Of a stretch of DNA of 58,622 nucleotides, positions 35,194 through 44,223 are shown piece after piece. Where the stretch lies: assembly GCA_003565295.1 (NCBI GenBank), contig PXCO01000369.1, positions 1 through 58,622 of the forward strand. The letters are read 5' to 3'. Source of the stretch: Cyclobacteriaceae bacterium (GTDB lineage Bacteria > Bacteroidota > Bacteroidia > Cytophagales > Cyclobacteriaceae). The notes under the pieces were generated by a model that was not told where the DNA came from, did not search any database, and saw only the letters and a list, made by a program, of their open reading frames with translations. The position numbers were made by a program, and so were the translations under genes. Numbering within the stretch: the first letter of the stretch is position 1; each line of letters opens with the position of its first letter.

Positions 35194-36565
35194 ATTTTTC
35201 TAATCTTCGGTACAAGGAAGCCCTGGTAAGCCCTAGTTCCTTGGCCGCTTTGGAAATATTTCCTCCATTTTTATCGATGGCTTTTTGAATGACGTTTTTC
35301 TCCACTTCGTCTAGGTTAAAGGATGGAGCGCTGCTTACCTTCTCACTGGCAGGCTTGGCCGACAGGAAAAAGAAATCCCTACTGTCCAGCTCATCCCCTT
35401 CCGCCATAATGATGGCCCGCTCCAGGGCATGTTGAAGTTCCCGTATATTCCCCGGCCAGCTATACCGCTGCAATAGTTGCAGGGCATTTGGCTTCAGCCC
35501 TTTGAAGGTCTTACGGTATTTGCTGGAATAAACCTGTAAAAAATGCTCGGCCAACAGAGGAATATCGTCATGTCTATCCCTAAGTGGGGGAAGGAAAATT
35601 TCCACTGTATTGATCCTATATAACAAATCCTGTCGGAAGGAATTGTCCAGAATCATTTCATGTAAGGGCATATTGGTGGCACATATCAAGCGTATGTCCA
35701 CAGGTATGGACTTATTGGTACCGATCCGGGTGACCTCCCTTTTTTGAAGTACGGTAAGCAGTTTGGACTGCAAAGGCATGGTCAAATTACCGATTTCGTC
35801 TAAAAACAGGGTGCCATTATCCGCCACCTCAAATCGCCCCGCTCTATCCTCTTTGGCATCGGTAAAAGATCCCCTCTTATGCCCAAACAATTCACTTTCA
35901 AACAAACTTTCGGTGATAGCTCCCATATCCACCGTGACAAAAATTTCCTCCTTACGTTCGGACCTGTCGTGTATAGCCCTGGCAATTAGCTCCTTACCCG
36001 TTCCGTTTTCGCCCAGTATCAACACATTGGCATCGGTTTTTGCCACCTTGTCGATGATGGAAAAGACATTCTTCATGGCAGCGGACTGCCCTATGATATC
36101 GTTAAATGGTTTTTTGAGATCTGCCTGTAGCTGCTTTTGTTTTTTTGACAGCTTATCCACCTGGTTATAACTTTCCTTTAGCTTCACCGCAGCCGATAAG
36201 GTGGCCAATAGTTTTTCGTTCTGCCAGGGTTTTAGGATAAAATCTGTGGCTCCTTCCTTTAAGGCCTGTACAGCCATTTCCACATCTCCGAAAGCAGTGA
36301 TAAGGATCACCACTGCATGGGGGTCGGTTTCTTTGATTTGTTTTAGCCAATGAAAACCTTCCTTCCCGGAAGTGGTGTCTTCTGTGAAGTTCATGTCCAG
36401 GAGGACCACATCAAAGGAGTAATTATTAATCAAAAAAGGGATTTTCCTGGGGTCTTTCTCTATGGTTACCTGTTTGGCATGTTTTTTCAATAGCATTTTT
36501 GCGGCAAACAACAGGTCTTCGTTGTCATCTACTATTAAGATGTTCCCTAAATTCTTTTCTTCCAT
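35183..36565 (-). CDS. Sigma-54-dependent response regulator (NtrC family)
   Basis: 460 residues. The receiver domain (1-125) has the phosphorylation site Asp57 in VVLLDMNF and the acidic pair D13-D14. The AAA+ domain (150-390) has the Walker A motif GENGTGKE (185-192) and the sigma-54 contact loop as GSFTDA (232-237), a variant of GAFTGA. The C-terminal Fis-type helix-turn-helix (NISKAAKELGLTRASLYRRLEKYGL) ends the protein. It activates sigma-54 promoters on phosphorylation by the adjoining kinase. The ATG at 36565 gives the normal receiver start; an upstream ATG at 36589 would add eight residues. Confidence 0.95.
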   Translation of the reverse strand: MEEKNLGNILIVDDNEDLLFAAKMLLKKHAKQVTIEKDPRKIPFLINNYSFDVVLLDMNFTEDTTSGKEGFHWLKQIKETDPHAVVILITAFGDVEMAVQALKEGATDFILKPWQNEKLLATLSAAVKLKESYNQVDKLSKKQKQLQADLKKPFNDIIGQSAAMKNVFSIIDKVAKTDANVLILGENGTGKELIARAIHDRSERKEEIFVTVDMGAITESLFESELFGHKRGSFTDAKEDRAGRFEVADNGTLFLDEIGNLTMPLQSKLLTVLQKREVTRIGTNKSIPVDIRLICATNMPLHEMILDNSFRQDLLYRINTVEIFLPPLRDRHDDIPLLAEHFLQVYSSKYRKTFKGLKPNALQLLQRYSWPGNIRELQHALERAIIMAEGDELDSRDFFFLSAKPASEKVSSAPSFNLDEVEKNVIQKAIDKNGGNISKAAKELGLTRASLYRRLEKYGL

Positions 36566-36773
36566 CAGTCTGAGGTTTTGCTTATACATGCCGAAATAAT
36601 GCCAGCACTTCTAAGAGCCAATATACGCAATTAAAGCATTAGGCCTTTCAAATTCCGTACGATTTTGAACAAAAAAAGTACATCATCGGACACTTATCCA
36701 ATCAGTGATCTTCAAATTTTTTATACCTATCAAAAATCCTTACCTTTAAAGATTACCAAAAATTTATTAATTT

Positions 36774-37205
36774 ATGTCAGTTGCAAGTAAAGGAAATACT
36801 GTAAAAGTGCATTACACGGGCAAACTAAAAGATGGGACTGTATTTGACAGTTCCGAAGACAGAGAGCCCTTGGAGTTTATAGTCGGTGACGGCAAAATGA
36901 TCAAAGGATTTGACGCTGCAGTACAGGGAATGGCCCCAGGTGACGATAAAAGTGTGACTATCCCATGTGCTGAAGCTTATGGCGATAAGAGAGATGACAT
37001 GATGCTGGATGTACCCAGGGAGCAAGTTCCCCCGGAAATCAAGCCTGAAGTAGGCATGGATCTTTCTATCCAAAACCAGGCTGGGCAACCCACACCTGTT
37101 AAGGTGGTACATGTGGACGAGGAAAAAATCACCTTAGATGCCAACCATCCATTAGCAGGTCAAGACCTGATTTTCGATATCAAAGTAGTAGATGTAAACG
37201 CATAA
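36774..37205 (+). CDS. FKBP-type peptidyl-prolyl isomerase (SlyD-like)
   Basis: 143 residues, cytoplasmic. It opens with KGNTVKVHYTGKLKDGTVFDSSEDREPLEFIVGDGKMIKGFDAAVQGMAPGDDKSVTIPCAEAYGDK, the FKBP core interrupted by the IF/chaperone insert (MMLDVPREQVPPEIKPEVG) as in SlyD. The long C-terminal metal-binding His/Cys tail of E. coli SlyD is absent. It helps fold proline-limited proteins. A near-consensus -7 box, TACCTTTA (36740-36747), lies upstream, and a strong terminator follows, so it is transcribed alone. Confidence 0.93.
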   Translation: MSVASKGNTVKVHYTGKLKDGTVFDSSEDREPLEFIVGDGKMIKGFDAAVQGMAPGDDKSVTIPCAEAYGDKRDDMMLDVPREQVPPEIKPEVGMDLSIQNQAGQPTPVKVVHVDEEKITLDANHPLAGQDLIFDIKVVDVNA

Positions 37206-37208
37206 TCA

Positions 37209-37243
37209 AAATCCCCGGCTGAAGGCCGGGGATTTCTTTTTTT
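37209..37243. terminator. Bidirectional rho-independent terminator
   Basis: Perfect 11-bp stem AAATCCCCGGC / GCCGGGGATTT with the loop TGAAG (37209-37235), then CTTTTTTT (37236-37243). It lies between the converging FKBP and araA genes. The T-run serves the forward gene and the A-rich flank serves araA, whose stop codon touches it. Confidence 0.92.
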
Positions 37244-38750
37244 AGTTGATCCTTTCCACATTTTTATAATACACCTCATTCCAATGTATTTCTTGCTTGA
37301 ACCTCCGGATCTCCGTCTCTTTCCCAATTTGTAATAGTTCCAATTCTGCCATCGCTGCAAAATCCTCCAGAATTTCCAAATCCAGATTTTGGCTGAAACA
37401 AGTATGATGTGCCCCTCCGGCAAGAATCCAGGCCTTGCAGGCGGTTTCCATATCCGGCAAGGGTTTCCAAAGCACCCTTGCCACTGGCAACTTGGGCAAA
37501 GAGGCCCTGGGCGATACTGCCTCCACCTCGTTGACCAATAACCTGAACCGATTGCCCATGTCCATCAATGCTGCATTCAGCGCAGCCCCTTCCCCCACAT
37601 TGAACACCAACCTCACCGGGTCCTCCTTTCCACCTATGCCCAAAGGATGCACTTCACAAGACGCCTTTCCTTCGGCCAAGCCCTCATCAACTTCCAGCAT
37701 ATGGGAACCCAAGACCAGACTGTCCTCCGGGTCAAAATGGTAGGTGTAATCTTCCATAAAAGCATTTGCCCCTTTGAGCCCCTTGCCCATCACTTTCATG
37801 GCTCTCACCAAAGCCGCTGTTTTCCAGTCCCCTTCTGCACCGAAACCATATCCTTTCGCCATCAACCGTTGCACGGCAATACCGGGAAGTTGTCTTAAAC
37901 CTTCCAGGTCCTCAAAGGTGTCGGTAAACCCCTTATATCCCCCTTCGGCTAAAAATGCTTCTAATCCCATTTCTATTCTTGCCGCCTCAATCAAAGCATC
38001 ACGTTGACTACCCTTTACTTTTAGGGCATCGGCGATCGCATAGCGCTCTTCATAGGCCTTAAGCCGCTCTTGCAGCAGGCCATCATTTACGGCATTGACT
38101 TTTGCTACCAGTTCGCTTACCGGGTGGGTATTCACAGAAAACCCAAACTTCATCTCAGCAGCCACCTTGTCCCCCTCAGTTACCGCTACTTGCCGCATGT
38201 TGTCGCCGAATCGCACGAACTTGGCACCTTGCCAATCATGCCAACCACATGCCGCGCGGCACCATTTCCCTATTTCCATTTGTGCTTTTGGGAATTGCCA
38301 ATGGCCCACCACCACTTTTCTTTCCATCCTCAGCCTGGAAGCCATAAACCCAAATTCTCTGTCCCCATGGGCGCTTTGATTAAGGTTCATAAAGTCCATG
38401 TCAATAGTGTCCCAGGGTATATCCCTGTTAAACTGGGTATGCATATGCAACATAGGCTTCCGAAGGGCCTTCAGCCCCCTGATCCACATCTTGGCAGGGG
38501 AAAAGGTATGCATCCATACGATTACACCTATACAGTTATCCTTCTGGTTGGCACGGACCAAAGTCTCAAAGATCTCTTCCGGCCGGGTAACAATAGGTTG
38601 GTACTTTACGCTGACGGGTATGGCATCGCTTTTATGGAGCTCCTCTGCTATTATCTGCGAATGGCGCTTCACCTGATCCAGGGTTTCCTCGCCATATAAG
38701 TGCTGGCTACCCGTGATCAACCAAACTTCCTGATCATTAAATATTTTCAT
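37242..38750 (-). CDS. araA: L-arabinose isomerase
   Basis: 502 residues, normal length. It interconverts L-arabinose and L-ribulose in the cytoplasm (Mn2+-dependent). Family hallmarks: [17 protein letters not shown] at the start, [57 protein letters not shown] and the metal-binding MEDYTYHFD and GSHMLEV regions near 330-350. It is divergent from araD, with copy D of the dispersed element between them. The Nudix-type regulator is next to araD. No ribulokinase is in the window. Confidence 0.97.
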   Translation of the reverse strand: MKIFNDQEVWLITGSQHLYGEETLDQVKRHSQIIAEELHKSDAIPVSVKYQPIVTRPEEIFETLVRANQKDNCIGVIVWMHTFSPAKMWIRGLKALRKPMLHMHTQFNRDIPWDTIDMDFMNLNQSAHGDREFGFMASRLRMERKVVVGHWQFPKAQMEIGKWCRAACGWHDWQGAKFVRFGDNMRQVAVTEGDKVAAEMKFGFSVNTHPVSELVAKVNAVNDGLLQERLKAYEERYAIADALKVKGSQRDALIEAARIEMGLEAFLAEGGYKGFTDTFEDLEGLRQLPGIAVQRLMAKGYGFGAEGDWKTAALVRAMKVMGKGLKGANAFMEDYTYHFDPEDSLVLGSHMLEVDEGLAEGKASCEVHPLGIGGKEDPVRLVFNVGEGAALNAALMDMGNRFRLLVNEVEAVSPRASLPKLPVARVLWKPLPDMETACKAWILAGGAHHTCFSQNLDLEILEDFAAMAELELLQIGKETEIRRFKQEIHWNEVYYKNVERIN

Positions 38751-38988
38751 TATGCTTTAAGGTTTAAAGGTCTATTATCCTAAAAAGATGCTAGTTTAAA
38801 AAATATTAAGAGATAATGCAGGTATATAGAGGGAAAGATGAGCTCAAAGGTAGAAATTACCATATTAATCGTTGGACGTTCCTGAAAACATTGGGTTGAC
38901 ACATTGTTTTTGCGGTAAATTCTGTGGAATACTTTCCCCTTGTCCTCCTGTATTGGTATCTTGCAAACCGAGTAAATCAACATCATTT

Positions 38989-39157
38989 GAAATCGAACAT
39001 AACCCAATCGAAACACTTATTTTCGTCATGCGGGATTTTCTAGAATCAAGTTGGGTTCAAGCTACCTGGCAGATGGTTTACCTGCCGAAGACTTGGAAAT
39101 CAGGTCCCAATCTTCGGTGCGGGACAGGTATTGACCGCTGAAAATCAACAATAAACA
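38989..39157 (+). repeat. Dispersed intergenic element, copy D (degenerate)
   Basis: It starts GAAATCGAACATAACC and ends TTGACCGCTGAAAATCAACAATAAAC, 6 bases before the araD ATG. The interior differs from copies A-C (no TTGCGAGATTC block) but has its own imperfect dyads, e.g. GGCAG...CTGCC. The 3' end again reads as a tiny open frame, TTG-ACC-GCT-GAA-AAT. Confidence 0.65.
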
Positions 39158-39163
39158 TCTAAG

Positions 39164-39865
39164 ATGAGCAAATACAAGACACTTAAAGAATCCTGCTATG
39201 AGGCCAACCTGGAGTTGCCCAAATTAGATCTGGTAGTTTACACCTTTGGAAATGTCAGCGCGGTGGATAGGAAAAATGGGGTATTTGCCATAAAGCCAAG
39301 TGGGGTACCCTATGAGGAGTTAAAGGTTAAGGATATCGTGATTGTGGATTTTGACAATCAAATTGTAGAGGGTAAAAAACGACCTAGTTCGGACACAAAA
39401 ACCCATGCCTACCTCTACAAGGAATGGGAAAAGGTTGGAGGCATCGTACATACCCATTCCACCTATGCCGTGGCCTGGGCACAGGCTCAGCGGGACATCC
39501 CTGTCTTTGGCACCACCCATGCTGATCATCTCACCGCAGACATACCATGTGCTCCCCCAATGGCGGACGTTTTGATTGCTGGGGACTATGAACATGCCAC
39601 AGGTCAGCAAATTCTTGAGTGTTTTGCGGACAAAGGACTCACTTATGAAGAGGTGGAGATGATCCTTATCGGCAATCATGGGCCCTTTTCCTGGGGAAAG
39701 AGCCCGGAAAAAGCCGTATACAACAGTAAGGTGCTGGAGGAAATTGCCAAAATGGCCTATTTGACCCTACAAATCAACCCCTATGCCTTGAGACTAAAGG
39801 ATTCCCTCATCAAAAAACACTATGAGCGTAAGCATGGTGAGGGAGCTTATTACGGGCAAGAATGA
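39164..39865 (+). CDS. araD: L-ribulose-5-phosphate 4-epimerase
   Basis: 233 residues, a class II aldolase-fold enzyme that converts L-ribulose-5-phosphate to D-xylulose-5-phosphate. The zinc-binding motif HTHSTYAVAWAQAQRDIPVFGTTHADH holds the histidines, and a third is in IGNHGPFSWGKSPEKAV. It opens KTLKESCYEANLELPKLDLVVYTFGNVSAVDRK, typical of AraD. It is divergent from araA, with the araR stop 14 bases beyond its own stop (convergent). Its 5' leader consists of the dispersed element. Confidence 0.96.
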   Translation: MSKYKTLKESCYEANLELPKLDLVVYTFGNVSAVDRKNGVFAIKPSGVPYEELKVKDIVIVDFDNQIVEGKKRPSSDTKTHAYLYKEWEKVGGIVHTHSTYAVAWAQAQRDIPVFGTTHADHLTADIPCAPPMADVLIAGDYEHATGQQILECFADKGLTYEEVEMILIGNHGPFSWGKSPEKAVYNSKVLEEIAKMAYLTLQINPYALRLKDSLIKKHYERKHGEGAYYGQE

Positions 39866-39878
39866 GGGTTAGATGCTC

Positions 39879-40604
39879 TTAGTTGCTGATTATAGGAATG
39901 TTTTTCGGGATCTCATTTTTTGGAATGAAATTAAGGACCCTGTTAAATTTTTCCTTGTAGTTTCTTTTCACCAACTTATAATAAAAGGCGCCTTTCTTTG
40001 ACTTGGATTTGTCCTTTTCATTCAGCCGTTTGATAATGCCCGTAGAAAGTACTTTCCTGGAGAAATTGCGCTTATCTATGTTGATGTTATACAAACCCTC
40101 GTAGAGGATCTGAAGCTGTGGAAGGGTGAATTTTTCTGGCAAAAGCTCGAAAAGTACAGGATGTAAAGCGGCATTATACCTTAGCTTCTTCAAGGCCATA
40201 TTCACCATTTCCCTATGATCGAGGACCAAGGCTGGCAGGTTTTTCATGGGAAACCATTTCGCCATGTACTCTTCATTGATTTGATCCTCATACTTTTTAA
40301 TATCTATCAAAGCCACATGTGTGATACTTAACACCCTTTCAATGGGGTCCCGGTTTGGATTACTAAAGCCGCAAAGTTGCTCCAAGTAGACATCTTTTAT
40401 GCCAGTGAGTTCAAAAACCACCCTTGATGCGGCTTGTTCTAGTGATTCATCTGGCTGCAAAAAGCCGCCCATCAAACTCCACTTTTCCTTCTCCACGGCC
40501 CCGCCTTTTTGCACGAGCAGCAACCTGTAATCTTCGCCGTCGAATCCAAAAACTACACAATCCACAGAAACCAACACCCTGGTTTGATTTGAATATTTTA
40601 ACAT
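39879..40604 (-). CDS. araR: Nudix-family transcriptional regulator (AraR type)
   Basis: 241 residues. The N-terminal Nudix domain (about 8-145) contains a degenerate Nudix box (GFLQPDESLEQAASRVVFELTGI, 47-69) in which catalytic acidic positions are replaced by V and L, so hydrolysis is unlikely. The C-terminal winged helix (LFELLPEKFTLPQLQILYEGLYNINIDKRNFSRKVLSTGIIKRL) is that of NrtR-like regulators. In Bacteroides thetaiotaomicron, this kind of protein (AraR) represses L-arabinose genes. The position beside araA and araD supports the assignment. The gene symbol is transferred by family and context, not by experiment. Confidence 0.86.
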   Translation of the reverse strand: MLKYSNQTRVLVSVDCVVFGFDGEDYRLLLVQKGGAVEKEKWSLMGGFLQPDESLEQAASRVVFELTGIKDVYLEQLCGFSNPNRDPIERVLSITHVALIDIKKYEDQINEEYMAKWFPMKNLPALVLDHREMVNMALKKLRYNAALHPVLFELLPEKFTLPQLQILYEGLYNINIDKRNFSRKVLSTGIIKRLNEKDKSKSKKGAFYYKLVKRNYKEKFNRVLNFIPKNEIPKNIPIISN

Positions 40605-40983
40605 CTTTAAACTTTACAATTTAGGTGATATCAGGTGATAAATACAATTTACACCCCAAGTATTTTGGGTAATCAAATATGTTAATGAAAGGTTAAATAA
40701 CAGCAATATATGTATGTTTTTACAAGATATATTTTTTGGGGATAAATACCTTCCTGAACAGAAAAAATTTGATACAATTCCTTATTAAATCAAAAAAAAT
40801 AACCAAATCATTATTTATCAAAAGATTAGCTTTGCAAATTACGCATGTAATTACGTATTATGAGGAATTTATCAATTTCCTAAAAATTGTATTATTATCA
40901 TATCACATTTTAAATTACAGAACTTGACTTTATAATAATTTTCGCCATATTTAGCAATAATTTGCGTGTTTAACAGTCTACTC
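40605..40983. other. 379-bp divergent promoter region, no gene
   Basis: Very AT-rich region between araR (reverse) and the PSD1-type gene (forward), so it must carry two promoters. It includes a short dyad, CCCAA-GTATT-TTGGG (40656-40670), about 50 bases from the araR start. A 63-codon open frame at 40736-40927 has no recognisable content. No perfect TAnnTTTG box stands out. Confidence 0.6.
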
Positions 40984-43900
40984 ATGCTAATGCTACAAAG
41001 ACCCATTTTAACCCCTCTTCTTAGCATCCTAAATATACTAGGTTACAGTTTACTCTTTTTTTTGATCTCCTGTGGTGTGGAAAAGCCTCTGGAAATCCTG
41101 GAGGCAGAAGCATCTCTGCCTGCCGAGATCGACTACAACCTCCATGTAAAGCCCATTCTTTCTGACCGTTGCTTTGCCTGTCATGGGCCGGATCCCAATA
41201 CCCGGGAGGCGGGGCTAAGACTAGACACCGAAGAGGGTGCCTATGCAACACTTGAAGGTCACCGATGGAAATCAGCAATTAGACCGGGAAAGCTCTCCAA
41301 AAGTGAGATGTATGGGAGAATTGTTTCATCCGACCCTGAGTACATGATGCCTCCCCCTAACTCCAATCTGACCCTAAATGCCCAAGAAAAGGCGACTTTG
41401 ACAAGGTGGATAGAGCAGGGCGCAGTTTATAAGCCGCATTGGGCATTTATTAAACCTGAAAGGCACCAGCTTCCTAAGATAGACAAACCCCAGTGGCCCA
41501 AAAATGCAATCGATTATTTTGTGTTGGCCAAATTGGAATCTGAGGGGATTTCCCCTTCGCCCGAGGCAGATAAGGCTACCCTGTTGAGGCGGCTTAGCCT
41601 GGACCTTACCGGGCTGCCACCTGAACTGGGACTTATTGAAACATTTTTAGCTGATCCATCCCCCAATGCCTACGAAAAAGTGGTGGATCACTTATTGGCG
41701 AGCGATGCACATGCTGAAAGAATGGCGCTGGACTGGCTGGATCTTTCCAGGTATGCGGATTCCCATGGTTTGCACGCTGACGGCTACAGGATGATGTGGC
41801 CTTGGCGGGATTGGGTCATTAAATCCTTCAAGGAAAACATGCCCTATGACCAATTTATACGCATGCAAATTGCCGGGGACATGATGCCCAATGCCGATAA
41901 GGACCATGTCCTGGCCACAGCATTTAACCGGAACCATCAGATGACGGCAGAGGGAGGCATCATTGATGAGGAATACCGCCTGGAATACGTGTTTGACCGC
42001 TCGGAGACCACCGCGAAGGCCTTGCTGGGACTGACCATGGACTGTGCAAGATGTCATGATCATAAATTTGACCCCCTTTCCCAAAAAGACTACTTTAGCC
42101 TTGCCGCCTTTTATAACAATGTGGAGGAACTAGGAATGACAGGTGATGATGGAAATGCCGGCCCCATGATGCTTTACTTGGATGAAAAAAAAGAAGAGGA
42201 GATAGCCAATCTCAAAAAAGGGATCAAGGCATTGGAATCCCAACTAAGAAAGGTAGAAGACTCCTTTTCAATACCTGAAAATCCTCAAGCCTGGCTCCCC
42301 GAAAAAACCCTGAGAAAGGGACTGATTGCTCATTTTGACCTGGAAACCTATGAGGATGGTAAAACCCAGGACCGGACAAACAAGATATCCATGAGAGTGA
42401 GCGGAACACCTGAGCTCAGGGATGGTGCCAAAGGAAAGGGGCTTCGCTTTAAACATGACTATGACATCCTTGAACTGGACGGGGAAGGGAAATTTGAACT
42501 TCACCAGCCTTTTTCTTATGCCATATGGGCAAACCCAGAAACCATAGAACCCTTTAGGGCCATCCTGGGTAATTCAGGAAATAAAAACAATTATTGGCGG
42601 GGCTACGAAATGACTTTAGATAGCCTAAACAGGGTATCCATCCGAATTATCCACGCTTTGCCGCATAACTGTATATCCCTGCTCTCAGAAGAAAAATTAG
42701 TCGTGGATAAATGGACACACCTGGCCTTTACCTACGACGGTTCGGGAAAAGCCGATGGTTTAAAACTGTACATCGATGGAAAGCCTTCAAAGACCAAGGT
42801 TTTAATTGACAATTTGTATAAAAGTATTCTTCCTGTGGATAACCGTTTCATCCAGGTAAATAGGCCCTTAAGATTGGCCAGGAGTTATCGGTCTTTTAGT
42901 GGGGATGATGGGATCTTTCCCGGAAGTTTGGATGAGCTACAAATTTTTGACCGGGTAATCTCGGACATGGAAGTTGCAGCCTTAGCCGGAAAGGATCTAC
43001 CCGATGATGCGAGCTTATGGAAATCCCACTTAAACTTGCATGTAAATCAGGAACGATTACGGATCTTCAAAGATTTACAAAGGGAAAGGGAACGGCTGCT
43101 CATTGCCATGAATGAAGTAGAAGAGGTTATGGTGATGCAAGAAAGCAAAGAACCCCGGACCACCTATATTTTGGATAGGGGTGAATATAACCTTCCCACC
43201 ACAGCAGTAGAGGCAGATGTGCCGGAAGTCCTCCCCCCCTTCAATCCTGAGTGGCCCAGAAACCGTTTGGGGTTGGCAAAATGGATTACTCACCCTGACA
43301 ATCCCCTGACAGCCAGGGTTTCTGTAAACAGATACTGGTACCAACTTTTTGGCAGAGGCATTGTCGGTACTGTGGATGACTTTGGGAGTCAGGGAGAGCT
43401 GCCCACCCACCCCGAACTACTGGACTGGCTAGCCTTGGAATTTATGGAGTCAGGTTGGGATGTAAGAAAACTGATCAAAACCATGGTCATGTCTGCCACT
43501 TACAGGCAGCAATCTTACCCTGAACCTGAGCGTTTGGAAAGGGACCCTGACAATAGCCTGCTCGCCAGGGGGGCTCGCCATAGGCTCATTGGTGAATTTA
43601 TACGAGATTCTTATCTGCATGCCAGCGGCCTACTCAATAATAGAATAGGAGGCGCTAGCGTAAAGCCATACCAACCCGAGGGACTATGGGAAGAAAAAGG
43701 CGAATTTTCTCATGTTCTCCTCAACTACCGCCAAGACCAAGGGGAAGACCTGTATAGGCGCAGCATGTACACTTTTATAAGAAGGACTTCCCCTCCCCCC
43801 GCCATGTCCACCTTTGATGTTCCAAACCGGGAGGAGTGCACGGTAAAAAGGCAAGAAACCAGCACCCCGCTGCAACCCTTGGTGTTGATGAATGATCCAC

Positions 43901-44211
43901 AGGTGGTGGAGGCCTCCAGGATCTTGGCGGAAAAGATGCAGTTGGAGGGCGGGAGTCAAATTGAGGAGCAATTACAGTACGGGGTGTTAAGGACGCTGGG
44001 CAGAAAACCTTCACAGCAAGAAATGGCTACCTTACAAAAATATTACGAGAAGGAACTAGACCGGTTTTCGGCAGCCAAAGAAGAGGCTAGACAATTGCTG
44101 AGTGTGGGGGCACGCGCCAAGGACCCCCGGCTCCCAGCCGATAAAACCGCTGCTCTGGCAATGGTTTCCAACCTACTATTCAATCATTACGACTTCTATA
44201 CCAAACAATAA
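40984..44211 (+). CDS. PSCyt1-PSCyt2-LamG-PSD1 protein (DUF1549/DUF1553)
   Basis: About 1075 residues; the N-terminus is a hydrophobic leader with a lipobox-like FFLISC (Cys 30), implying an envelope lipoprotein. PSCyt1 heme site: CFACH at 63-67. PSCyt2/DUF1549 (about 160-370) contains DWLDLSRYADSHGLHADG, and another CARCH motif follows. A concanavalin/LamG-like domain sits in the middle (about 450-640; WTHLAFTYDGSGKADGLKLYIDG). PSD1/DUF1553 fills the rest (NRLGLAKWITHPDNPLTARVSVNRYWYQLFGRGIV). It is followed within 13 bases by a DUF1501 protein, its usual partner. Function is unknown; polysaccharide or redox roles are suggested by family. The start could be the GTG at 40966, or the ATG at 40984 or 40990. 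Confidence 0.9.
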   Translation: MLMLQRPILTPLLSILNILGYSLLFFLISCGVEKPLEILEAEASLPAEIDYNLHVKPILSDRCFACHGPDPNTREAGLRLDTEEGAYATLEGHRWKSAIRPGKLSKSEMYGRIVSSDPEYMMPPPNSNLTLNAQEKATLTRWIEQGAVYKPHWAFIKPERHQLPKIDKPQWPKNAIDYFVLAKLESEGISPSPEADKATLLRRLSLDLTGLPPELGLIETFLADPSPNAYEKVVDHLLASDAHAERMALDWLDLSRYADSHGLHADGYRMMWPWRDWVIKSFKENMPYDQFIRMQIAGDMMPNADKDHVLATAFNRNHQMTAEGGIIDEEYRLEYVFDRSETTAKALLGLTMDCARCHDHKFDPLSQKDYFSLAAFYNNVEELGMTGDDGNAGPMMLYLDEKKEEEIANLKKGIKALESQLRKVEDSFSIPENPQAWLPEKTLRKGLIAHFDLETYEDGKTQDRTNKISMRVSGTPELRDGAKGKGLRFKHDYDILELDGEGKFELHQPFSYAIWANPETIEPFRAILGNSGNKNNYWRGYEMTLDSLNRVSIRIIHALPHNCISLLSEEKLVVDKWTHLAFTYDGSGKADGLKLYIDGKPSKTKVLIDNLYKSILPVDNRFIQVNRPLRLARSYRSFSGDDGIFPGSLDELQIFDRVISDMEVAALAGKDLPDDASLWKSHLNLHVNQERLRIFKDLQRERERLLIAMNEVEEVMVMQESKEPRTTYILDRGEYNLPTTAVEADVPEVLPPFNPEWPRNRLGLAKWITHPDNPLTARVSVNRYWYQLFGRGIVGTVDDFGSQGELPTHPELLDWLALEFMESGWDVRKLIKTMVMSATYRQQSYPEPERLERDPDNSLLARGARHRLIGEFIRDSYLHASGLLNNRIGGASVKPYQPEGLWEEKGEFSHVLLNYRQDQGEDLYRRSMYTFIRRTSPPPAMSTFDVPNREECTVKRQETSTPLQPLVLMNDPQVVEASRILAEKMQLEGGSQIEEQLQYGVLRTLGRKPSQQEMATLQKYYEKELDRFSAAKEEARQLLSVGARAKDPRLPADKTAALAMVSNLLFNHYDFYTKQ

Positions 44212-44223
44212 TCCGATTTGCAA

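Noticed and set aside
40736-40927. Forward ORF of 63 codons upstream of the PSD1 gene
   Set aside because: Lies in the promoter region with low-complexity composition (Lys/Ile/Leu) and no recognisable content.
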